Assembly (NCBI RefSeq): GCF_025426255.1
Contig: NZ_CP104861.1
Location: forward strand, 1,178,001 to 1,242,000
DNA from: Pseudomonas fragi
GTDB lineage: Bacteria > Pseudomonadota > Gammaproteobacteria > Pseudomonadales > Pseudomonadaceae
Length of the DNA: 64,000 bases
Direction: 5' to 3'
Position 1 is the stretch's first letter. Every line of letters begins with the position of its first letter. The notes under the pieces are model-generated. The model did no database searches, was not told the DNA's origin, and saw nothing but the letters and a program-made list of their open reading frames with translations. Both the position numbers and the translations under genes were made by a program. Of the stretch, positions 43,750 to 50,804 are shown piece by piece.

Positions 43750-44583
43750 ATGTACAACCTCGACGACCTGCTGCACCTCATGGCCCGCCTGCGTGACCCG
43801 CAGTACGGCTGCCCGTGGGATATCAAACAAACGTATGCCACTATCGTGCCTTACACCCTTGAAGAAGCCTACGAGGTCGCTGACGCCATTGAGCGCGGCG
43901 ATTTCGAGCATTTGCAGGGTGAGTTGGGCGATTTATTGTTCCAGGTGGTGTATTACAGCCAACTGGCCCGCGAAGAAGGCCGTTTTGAATTCGCCGGGGT
44001 CATCGATAGCATCACCCGCAAGCTGATCCGCCGTCATCCCCATGTGTTCCCCACCGGCGATCTGTATGCGCCGCTGGATGTGCCACGCCTGAGCGAAGAG
44101 CAGGTAAAGCAGCGCTGGGATGAAATCAAGGCCGAGGAGCGCGCAGAAAAGTCCGCCGCCCCCGAACAGTTGTCGTTGCTCGATGATGTACCGGCGGCGC
44201 TGCCTGCCTTGTCCCGCGCGGCCAAGTTGCAAAAACGTGCTGCCCAGGTCGGCTTTGACTGGCCAGCCGCGTTGCCGGTACTGGACAAGGTCCGCGAGGA
44301 GCTGGACGAAGTGCTGGAAGCGATGGCCGATAACGATTCGGCGGCCATCCATGACGAAATTGGCGACCTGCTGTTTTCCGTGGTCAACCTGGCCCGGCAC
44401 CTCAAAGTGGACCCTGAAACCGCCTTGCGTGGCGCCAATGCAAAATTTGATCGACGTTTCCGGTTTATCGAGCAGGCATTGCGCGATACCCTGCGTCCCA
44501 TTGAAAGTTGCACCCTTGAAGACCTGGACGCCCTGTGGGGCGAAGCCAAGCGCCAGGAAAAGAATTTGCCCAGCTGCGGCTGA
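43750..44583 (+). CDS. mazG: Nucleoside triphosphate pyrophosphohydrolase MazG
   Basis: The 277-residue protein holds two MazG folds. Each has the magnesium-binding acidic helices: EEAYEVADAIERG with GELGDLLFQVVYYS in the first (about 35-75) and EELDEVLEAM with DEIGDLLFSVVNLARHL in the second (about 180-220). It removes pyrophosphate from NTPs and, in E. coli, lowers ppGpp effects; its place after relA is the common order. Confidence 0.95.
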   Translation: MYNLDDLLHLMARLRDPQYGCPWDIKQTYATIVPYTLEEAYEVADAIERGDFEHLQGELGDLLFQVVYYSQLAREEGRFEFAGVIDSITRKLIRRHPHVFPTGDLYAPLDVPRLSEEQVKQRWDEIKAEERAEKSAAPEQLSLLDDVPAALPALSRAAKLQKRAAQVGFDWPAALPVLDKVREELDEVLEAMADNDSAAIHDEIGDLLFSVVNLARHLKVDPETALRGANAKFDRRFRFIEQALRDTLRPIESCTLEDLDALWGEAKRQEKNLPSCG

Positions 44584-44605
44584 GTTTGCCTAAGTGAGTA
44601 AGTAG

Positions 44606-45151
44606 ATGAGCATTTCCCTACGCGACCAGTTGCTCAAAGCCGGACTGGTTAACGAGAAGCAGGCCAAGCAGGCCGGTAAAGAAAAGCAGAAGCAGCAGCG
44701 TCTGGCCCATAAAGGCCAGATCGAACTGGACGACACTCAGCAGCGTCTGGCTGCCGAAGCCAAGGCCGAGAAGGTCAAGCGCGACCAGGAGCTGAACCGT
44801 CAGCAACAGGAAAAGGTCGAGCAAAAGGCCCGCGCCGCCCAGATCAAGCAATTGATCGAAGTCTCGCGCCTGCCCAAGCTGACTACCGAGGATTACTACA
44901 ACTTCGTTGATGACAAGAAGGTCAAGCGCCTGTCGGTCAACACGTTGATGCGTAACAAGCTGGCCAATGGCTCGCTGGCGATCGTGCAGCACCAGGGCGG
45001 TTACGAAGTCATTCCGCGTGAGGCGGCGCTGAAGATCCAGGAACGCGATCCGCGTCGGATCGTGCAGTTGAACATCCTGGTCGAGCCGAAAACCCCGGAA
45101 GAAGACGATCCGTACGCGGCTTATCAGATCCCTGACGATTTGATGTGGTAA
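44606..45151 (+). CDS. DUF2058 family protein (YaiL-like)
   Basis: The 181-residue protein opens MSISLRDQLLKAGLVNEKQA, the family entry. A long, highly charged coiled coil (about 20-75, rich in Lys, Gln and Glu) is followed by a compact C-terminal domain with LTTEDYYNFVDDKKVKRL. It is probably nucleoid- or RNA-associated by charge, but no role is established. It follows mazG by 22 bases. Confidence 0.92.
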   Translation: MSISLRDQLLKAGLVNEKQAKQAGKEKQKQQRLAHKGQIELDDTQQRLAAEAKAEKVKRDQELNRQQQEKVEQKARAAQIKQLIEVSRLPKLTTEDYYNFVDDKKVKRLSVNTLMRNKLANGSLAIVQHQGGYEVIPREAALKIQERDPRRIVQLNILVEPKTPEEDDPYAAYQIPDDLMW

Positions 45152-45163
45152 CACTCACAACCC

Positions 45164-45213
45164 GTGGGAGCGAGCCTGCTCGCGAACGCTTTCGCGAGCA
45201 GGCTCGCTCCCAC
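45164..45213. repeat. REP palindrome, GTGGGAGCGAGCCTGCTCGCGA class, copy 3
   Basis: GTGGGAGCGAGCCTGCTCGC and its exact complement surround the short GAACGCTTTC. It follows the DUF2058 gene by 13 bases. Confidence 0.9.
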
Positions 45214-45235
45214 AGAGTTTTGCGTTAGCGCATAA

Positions 45236-45272
45236 CAAAACAAACCCCGCTTCGGCGGGGTTTGTGTTTTTC
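45236..45272. terminator. Bidirectional Rho-independent terminator
   Basis: The stem AACCCCGC-TTCG-GCGGGGTT is flanked by A-rich and T-rich runs. It serves the DUF2058 gene and the convergent small gene ending at 45293. Confidence 0.92.
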
Positions 45273-45292
45273 AAGACTGTAGTTGCTGTAGT

Positions 45293-45475
45293 TCAGGCTT
45301 GGTGTTTCTGCGCTTCCAGCTTTTCCAGCTCAGCCTTGTAGCTGTGAGCGTCGCTTTCGCGGTGGAACATACCAACCAGTACGTCTTCTTGATGTACATC
45401 CCACAGGTGTACACCGTGGGCTACCAGCTGGTGAAACATACGTGAATCGTCGCGCTCAGTTACTTTGATAGTCAT
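45293..45475 (-). CDS. Hypothetical protein, 60 residues
   Basis: The ATG at 45475 follows TTGGAGC and starts MTIKVTERDDSRMFHQLVAH; an upstream in-frame ATG at 45511 is rejected. The product is soluble, charged and His-rich (seven His), and ends in a helix with EKLEAQKH. No signal or known motif. It looks like a conserved small Pseudomonas protein but the family is not recognised. Confidence 0.78.
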   Translation of the reverse strand: MTIKVTERDDSRMFHQLVAHGVHLWDVHQEDVLVGMFHRESDAHSYKAELEKLEAQKHQA

Positions 45476-45684
45476 CTGCTTGCTCCAAATTCTGATAAGG
45501 GCCTGCGGCAAGGCGTCGCAGGACTTCTTTATAGAATCTGTTAGCTTCCTAAGTAAATAGCTAATTGTCGGGCTGTCATGTCGTTAAAAACCGCAAAACT
45601 CTGCAGCCCTTGAAAGACGGGGTGTTTACGGATTTTGCCGATAGTTTTATGACAAAAGTTTCATGTTTTAGGGCTATTTTAAGG

Positions 45685-45714
45685 CCCAAAAAAACCCCGC
45701 CGAAGCGAGGTTTT
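45685..45714 (-). terminator. Rho-independent terminator after the DUF3108 gene
   Basis: On the minus strand AAAACCTCGC-TTCG-GCGGGGTTTT forms a stem with one G-U pair and is followed by TTTGGG. It is 30 bases beyond the stop of the gene read from 46459. Confidence 0.85.
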
Positions 45715-45745
45715 GTCTTACGGCTTGCAGCTAAAGGCTTGTCGC

Positions 45746-46459
45746 TTAGTTGCCCTTGACCGTTTTGCCATTCACCGTGCCGTCCAGCAGCATGATGTTG
45801 TATTCCTTGCCGTCTTTTTCGACTTGGCGCAGTTTGACCAGCAGCGAATCCCAGTTCTTGGCGAACCACATTTCAGTGATGCGCTTGTTCTGCGTCGGAT
45901 CGCGTACGCGCTCAACCTTGATAGCGTCTACCTTGCCCGCCTTGGTTTCGACCACTTCAGGGCCGATCACGCGAAAGTCATAGGTGTCTACGTCGTTACC
46001 ATCAACCACCTGGTAGCTCATGGACTTTTTGCCGGCCTCTACATCACGCTGCAGCGCCAGCTGGTAGGTGGATTTGTCGAGCATGCCAGTCAGTAGCGGC
46101 ACTTTGACTGCGTCGCCCTGATCGGTGCCGGTGACCATTTTGGTCGCCCAGTCGAAATCCAGGTCGATCTTTTTCGCTTTACCCAGACCGCCACGTTCAA
46201 AGTGGTAGGTCAGCGGGATCAGCGTGTTTTTCTCGATCTTGAGGGTGCTTTCTTCGTTCAGACTGGCCACCAGCATCGAAGCCTTGAAGTTCAAGGTCCA
46301 GACACCGTTGTCGCTTTTGGTCAGGCTACGCTCGGCGGAGCCGCTCATTGGCAACTGTTTCCAGTCGGCGGTATAGCTGGCCTTGAAAGGCTGAAGATCG
46401 GCCGCCTGGACTGCTGGGAACGCCAGCAGGCCAAGGGCGAGAAACAGGGCACGACGCAT
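45746..46459 (-). CDS. DUF3108 periplasmic protein
   Basis: The 237-residue product has a signal peptide (MRRALFLALGLLAFPAVQA, cleavage about residue 19) and a beta-rich mature part typical of DUF3108 (FKASYTADWKQLPMSGSAER, VDAIKVERVRDPTQNKRITE). Such proteins may bind lipid or cell-envelope ligands; no function is established. It lies 8 bases after purN on the same strand, as is usual in Pseudomonas. Confidence 0.92.
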   Translation of the reverse strand: MRRALFLALGLLAFPAVQAADLQPFKASYTADWKQLPMSGSAERSLTKSDNGVWTLNFKASMLVASLNEESTLKIEKNTLIPLTYHFERGGLGKAKKIDLDFDWATKMVTGTDQGDAVKVPLLTGMLDKSTYQLALQRDVEAGKKSMSYQVVDGNDVDTYDFRVIGPEVVETKAGKVDAIKVERVRDPTQNKRITEMWFAKNWDSLLVKLRQVEKDGKEYNIMLLDGTVNGKTVKGN

Positions 46460-46467
46460 AAGTTCTC

Positions 46468-47118
46468 CTAGGTTCGTATCAAGTGGCCGCTGGCCGCGAG
46501 TAATTGACCGTCCAATAATGCGCCTTGCTCGTCAAGTGACAAGCGACCTTCGGCAAACCAGCGCACTGCAAGCGGATAAATCCGGTGTTCCTGGGTGTGA
46601 ACCCGTTGCGCCAGACTGTGCGGCGAGTCATCGGACTCTACCGGTATCACTGCCTGTACGACCAGAGGTCCGCCATCGAGTTCCTCGGTCACAAAGTGCA
46701 CGCTGCAGCCGTGTTCGCGATCTCCCGCTTCCAGCGCCCGCTGATGCGTGTGCAAGCCTTTGTATTTGGGCAGCAGCGAGGGGTGGATGTTGAGCAGGCG
46801 ACCCTGATAGTGACGTACGAAGTCTGCGCTGAGAATGCGCATGAATCCGGCCAGAACCACCAGTTTCGGATTGAATTCGTCGATGACCTTGATCAGTGCA
46901 GCATCGAAGGCCTCGCGGCCCTCGAATGCTTTGTGATCCAGTACGCGGGTATCGATACCCGCGTCTTTGGCGCGTTGCAGGCCGTAGGCATCTGCGCGGT
47001 TGGAGATTACCGCGCGGATTGTTGCCGGGCTGGCCTTGACGTCATCGCTGTCGATCAAGGCCTGCAAGTTGCTGCCGGTGCCGGAAAGCAGCACCACTAC
47101 ATCACAGGTATCAGGCAT
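46468..47118 (-). CDS. purN: Phosphoribosylglycinamide formyltransferase PurN
   Basis: The 216-residue enzyme adds a formyl group from 10-formyl-THF to GAR in purine synthesis. The N-terminal VVLLSGTGSNLQALID holds the phosphate; the catalytic Asn-His-Asp set appears in LLNIHPSLLPKYKG, with Asp in TEELDGGPLVVQ. Its ATG overlaps the purM stop by one base (TAATG). Confidence 0.95.
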   Translation of the reverse strand: MPDTCDVVVLLSGTGSNLQALIDSDDVKASPATIRAVISNRADAYGLQRAKDAGIDTRVLDHKAFEGREAFDAALIKVIDEFNPKLVVLAGFMRILSADFVRHYQGRLLNIHPSLLPKYKGLHTHQRALEAGDREHGCSVHFVTEELDGGPLVVQAVIPVESDDSPHSLAQRVHTQEHRIYPLAVRWFAEGRLSLDEQGALLDGQLLAASGHLIRT

Positions 47119-48176
47119 TAGTGCGCCTTGAGGTTTTGCAGCTCAACTTGTGGAGCGCCTTCGGCGGCCGTTGCAATCTGGCCAATGACCCAAGGTTGCT
47201 CGCCTGCTTCGCGCAGTACGTTCAGCGCGGTTTCAACGTCAGCCTGAGCCACGCAGATCACCATGCCAACGCCGCAGTTCAGCACGCGGTGCATTTCGTT
47301 TTCGTCCACGTTGCCTTTCTCTTGCAGCCAGTCAAAGACTGCAGGGCGCTGCCAGCTGGCAACGTCAACGACTGCTTGAGCGCCTTTTGGCAGCACGCGC
47401 GGGATGTTGTCGAGCAGGCCACCACCGGTGATGTGGGCCATGGCCTTAACAACGCCGGTTTCCTTGATCAGCTTGAGCAGCGGCTTGACGTAGATACGGG
47501 TCGGCGCCATCAGCAGGTCGGTCAGCGGCTTGCCGTCGAGCTGGATGTTTTCGATGTCGGCACCGGACACTTCGATGATTTTGCGGATCAGCGAGTAACC
47601 GTTGGAGTGCGGGCCCGAAGATGGCAGGGCGAGCAGAGCATCACCGGCAGCAACCTTGGAACCGTCGATGATTTCGGATTTTTCTACAACACCGACGCAG
47701 AAACCGGCCAGGTCGTAGTCTTCGCCTTCGTACATGCCTGGCATTTCAGCGGTTTCGCCGCCTACCAGCGAGCAACCGGACAGTTCGCAGCCAGCGCCGA
47801 TACCGGTAACCACTTGGGTCGCGGTTTCTACGTTGAGCTTGCCGGTGGCGTAGTAGTCGAGGAAGAACAGAGGCTCTGCGCCGCATACGATCAGGTCGTT
47901 AACGCACATGGCAACCAGATCGATACCGATGCTGTCGTGTTTGTTCAGGTTCAGTGCCAGGCGCAGCTTGGTGCCAACGCCGTCAGTGCCGGAAACCAGT
48001 ACAGGCTGCTTGTAGCCAGCCGGGATTTCGCAGAGGGCGCCAAAACCGCCGAGGCCGCCCATCACTTCCGGGCGTGCAGTGCGCTTGGCCACGCTCTTGA
48101 TGCGTTCGACCAATGCTTCACCGGCGTCGATGTCTACACCGGCGTCTTTGTAGCTCAGGGATGGTTGCTTGCTCAT
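47118..48176 (-). CDS. purM: Phosphoribosylformylglycinamidine cyclo-ligase PurM
   Basis: The start [20 protein letters not shown] at 48176 is family-typical; a longer in-frame form from 48236 is rejected. The 352-residue ATP-dependent enzyme makes AIR from FGAM. Signatures are [33 protein letters not shown] and [17 protein letters not shown]. It is followed directly by purN in a purM-purN-DUF3108 unit. Confidence 0.96.
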   Translation of the reverse strand: MSKQPSLSYKDAGVDIDAGEALVERIKSVAKRTARPEVMGGLGGFGALCEIPAGYKQPVLVSGTDGVGTKLRLALNLNKHDSIGIDLVAMCVNDLIVCGAEPLFFLDYYATGKLNVETATQVVTGIGAGCELSGCSLVGGETAEMPGMYEGEDYDLAGFCVGVVEKSEIIDGSKVAAGDALLALPSSGPHSNGYSLIRKIIEVSGADIENIQLDGKPLTDLLMAPTRIYVKPLLKLIKETGVVKAMAHITGGGLLDNIPRVLPKGAQAVVDVASWQRPAVFDWLQEKGNVDENEMHRVLNCGVGMVICVAQADVETALNVLREAGEQPWVIGQIATAAEGAPQVELQNLKAH

Positions 48177-48559
48177 AATCCAGGCCTTTAGGGGGGATTC
48201 GGGGGTATCGACCGAGTTCAGCGGGCAGGCTTGCAAGTGCTCAATGATTGCAACAGAGCAATTGCAGGGTGTCCGGCTGTTGGCGGTCTGCGAAGGCGCG
48301 CGATTTTATCAGGCTTGAGGGGCAGCGGCCATCCTCGGGCCGACAGGCAGGGTTATATCTGTCGAAAAAAACCTTTTTTAGTCGTACTTGGGTCTGCGCG
48401 CGGGCCTGTATAAGGTATAGCTAATTGGTTTTGAGTTTTTATGACCGCATGAAAACTGCGAGATGAGCGTGAATGATTCGGCTGTGGCCGTGTCTGAAGT
48501 GTGTTCGAGTGTTTTTATGGCGTCCTTTCCAGGCTGCTTTTTGTCATCGGGAATTTTTC
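48177..48559. other. Divergent promoter region, no gene seen
   Basis: These 383 bases separate purM (leftward) from the DUF2066 gene (rightward). The right half is A/T-rich (from about 48360) and probably holds the DUF2066 promoter. No PurR-type box, RNA gene or REP was recognised. Confidence 0.45.
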
Positions 48560-49594
48560 ATGCGTTTTAGTCAATTTTTAGCCGTGGGCTGTTTGTCATT
48601 TTTCAGCCTGGCGAGTCATGCCGAAATTCTGACGGGTCTTTATCAGGTGCATGAGCCGGTCACCAGTCAATCGCCGGATGAGCGTACCCAGGCCACGCAA
48701 AAGGCCTTGGAAACCCTGGTGCTTCGTCTTACCGGGGACGCCAAGGCGATTCAAAGCCCGGGTCTTGAGGCGATTCGCAAGGATCCGCAGCAAATCATCA
48801 GCCGCTACGGCTATGACGCGGGGCCGCCGGAAAGCCTGCAGGTGGACTTCGATCCGGTGAGTACTGATCGTGCGTTGCGCCAGGCCGGTCTGTCGTTGTG
48901 GGGCAGTAACCGTCCAGCATTGCTCGGCTGGTGGTTGAACGACTCGGTCGATGGTTCGAGCCTGGTCGGTGACGGTCAATCAGCGGCAGAGCCATTGCGC
49001 CGAGCGGCGCAGCATCGCGGATTGCCGTTGCGCCTGCCGTTGGCAGATTTGAGTGAACAGCTGGTGGGTACAGCAGAAAACCTTGAGGGCAGCAATCCTG
49101 CACCTTTAAAGGACGCATCCGAGCGCTATGGCGCGGATGCGCTGCTGGCGGTGCATGCGCATGATGACGCCGGACAGTGGAGCGCCAAGTGGCGTCTGTG
49201 GGTCGGTGATCAGCAGGAGCAAGGCAGCGCTCAGGCTTCCGATCAAGCTGCGCTGGCCGATGCCGTGATGCTTGCAGTGAGTCAGCGTCTGGCCCCGCGT
49301 TATGCGGTGAAGCCCGGGGTTTCCTCCGAGCAGTTGCTCGAAGTTCAGGGCATGACGCTGCAACGCTATGCGCAGCTTGGGCATTTGCTGGAACCCTTCG
49401 GCGCGCAACTAAAGAGTGTCGACGGTGATCGTATTGTGTATCTGGTAAACGGCAGTACTGAGCAATTGCGTTCGCAGCTGGGGTTGGCGCAGTTGCAGGA
49501 AGTGCCTGCCGGTCAGGTGTCTTCCGGGGCTGACGCAGGGCAAGCGCCCGGTGTGACGCCAGCGCCTGCGGCGCAACTGCGGTTTCGCTGGTAG
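48560..49594 (+). CDS. DUF2066 periplasmic protein
   Basis: The start MRFSQFLAVGCLSFFSLASH at 48560 gives a signal peptide (cleavage about residue 20) and has CGGGAA upstream; a longer in-frame form from 48473 would bury the signal. The 344-residue mature protein has the DUF2066 features (QATQKALETLVLRLTGDAKA, QVDFDPVSTDRALRQAGL). It precedes perM by 35 bases, the usual Pseudomonas order. Role unknown. Confidence 0.9.
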   Translation: MRFSQFLAVGCLSFFSLASHAEILTGLYQVHEPVTSQSPDERTQATQKALETLVLRLTGDAKAIQSPGLEAIRKDPQQIISRYGYDAGPPESLQVDFDPVSTDRALRQAGLSLWGSNRPALLGWWLNDSVDGSSLVGDGQSAAEPLRRAAQHRGLPLRLPLADLSEQLVGTAENLEGSNPAPLKDASERYGADALLAVHAHDDAGQWSAKWRLWVGDQQEQGSAQASDQAALADAVMLAVSQRLAPRYAVKPGVSSEQLLEVQGMTLQRYAQLGHLLEPFGAQLKSVDGDRIVYLVNGSTEQLRSQLGLAQLQEVPAGQVSSGADAGQAPGVTPAPAAQLRFRW

Positions 49595-49629
49595 GTTTTG
49601 ATCTTCTTTATATAAGGATGGGGTAGCTC

Positions 49630-50703
49630 ATGGCAGATTCGCGACGGTGGGTGTGGTGGGGTGTGGCGCTGGGGTTCGTCCTGTTTGTGTATTTCCTGCA
49701 CCCGATACTTACGCCTTTTCTGGTCGCGATCGTTCTGGCCTATATGTTCGACCCTGTGGTTGATCGGCTGGAAAGGCTCGGGCTTTCAAGAACCTGGGGC
49801 ACGATCACGGTTTTCACGTTGTTCACTGTCATTTTGATGACATTGCTGCTGGTGTTGGTGCCGCTGCTGGCCAAGCAACTGTTGAAGCTCTACCAATTGG
49901 CGCCGCAGGTTCTCGACTGGTTGCAGCACACGGCAATGCCGTGGGTGCAAGCCAAGCTCGGCCTGAGCGACAGTTTCTGGAAGTTCGACAAGATCAAGGC
50001 GGCAATCACCGAGAACATGGGGCAGGCCACTGACATCGTCGGTATCGTCCTGTCGCAGGCAACGGCTTCCAGCTTGGTGTTGATCGGCCTTTTGGCAAAT
50101 CTGGTGTTGATTCCGGTGGTGGCGTTTTACCTGCTGCGCGACTGGAACATCATGATGGCCAGGATTCGCGACCTGTTGCCGCGTTCACGGGCCGACCAGA
50201 TTGTGTCGCTGGCCAAGGAATGTCACGACGTGCTCGGCGCATTCGTGCGTGGCCAGTTGCTGGTGATGCTGGCGTTGGGCGTGATCTATTCCGCCGGTTT
50301 GATGCTGGTAGGGCTTGAGTTAGGGTTGTTGATCGGCTTGATGGCCGGTCTGGCGGCCATCGTGCCCTACATGGGGTTTATTATCGGTATCGGTGCTGCC
50401 CTGGTAGCCGGGTTGTTCCAGTTTGGTGGCGACTTGTATCCCATGATCGGCATTGTCGTGGTGTTTATGGTTGGCCAGGCGCTGGAGGGTATGGTGCTGA
50501 CGCCGCTGCTGGTGGGCGACCGAATTGGCCTGCACCCGGTGGCGGTGATCTTTGCGATCCTGGCGGGGGGTGAACTGTTCGGTTTTACCGGGGTGCTGCT
50601 GGCATTGCCGTTAGCGGCGGTGATTATGGTGCTGGTGCGCCATGTGCAGGATTTGTACAAAGACTCCCAAGTCTATAAAGGCAGTGAAGACCCTCAGTTA
50701 TAA
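49630..50703 (+). CDS. AI-2E family transporter, PerM
   Basis: AAGGATGGGG precedes the ATG. The 357-residue inner-membrane protein has about eight helices in the PerM/YdgG layout: two N-terminal hairpins (FLHPILTPFLVAIVLAYMFD), a cytosolic amphipathic insert, then GLLIGLMAGLAAIVPYMGFI and the family motif VVFMVGQALEGMVLTPLLVG. Family members export small molecules or cations; the AI-2 link is not general. It stands between DUF2066 and, in other Pseudomonas, hda; here a PL8 gene intervenes. Confidence 0.9.
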   Translation: MADSRRWVWWGVALGFVLFVYFLHPILTPFLVAIVLAYMFDPVVDRLERLGLSRTWGTITVFTLFTVILMTLLLVLVPLLAKQLLKLYQLAPQVLDWLQHTAMPWVQAKLGLSDSFWKFDKIKAAITENMGQATDIVGIVLSQATASSLVLIGLLANLVLIPVVAFYLLRDWNIMMARIRDLLPRSRADQIVSLAKECHDVLGAFVRGQLLVMLALGVIYSAGLMLVGLELGLLIGLMAGLAAIVPYMGFIIGIGAALVAGLFQFGGDLYPMIGIVVVFMVGQALEGMVLTPLLVGDRIGLHPVAVIFAILAGGELFGFTGVLLALPLAAVIMVLVRHVQDLYKDSQVYKGSEDPQL

Positions 50704-50804
50704 CTTGGCCAATAAAAGCCCAGGGCACTGGATGACCAACGTGTAGTAGACCATTAAGTGCTCTGGTTGCATGTTGTCTTGGAAGAGCGTTACTCGTGTG
50801 TTTT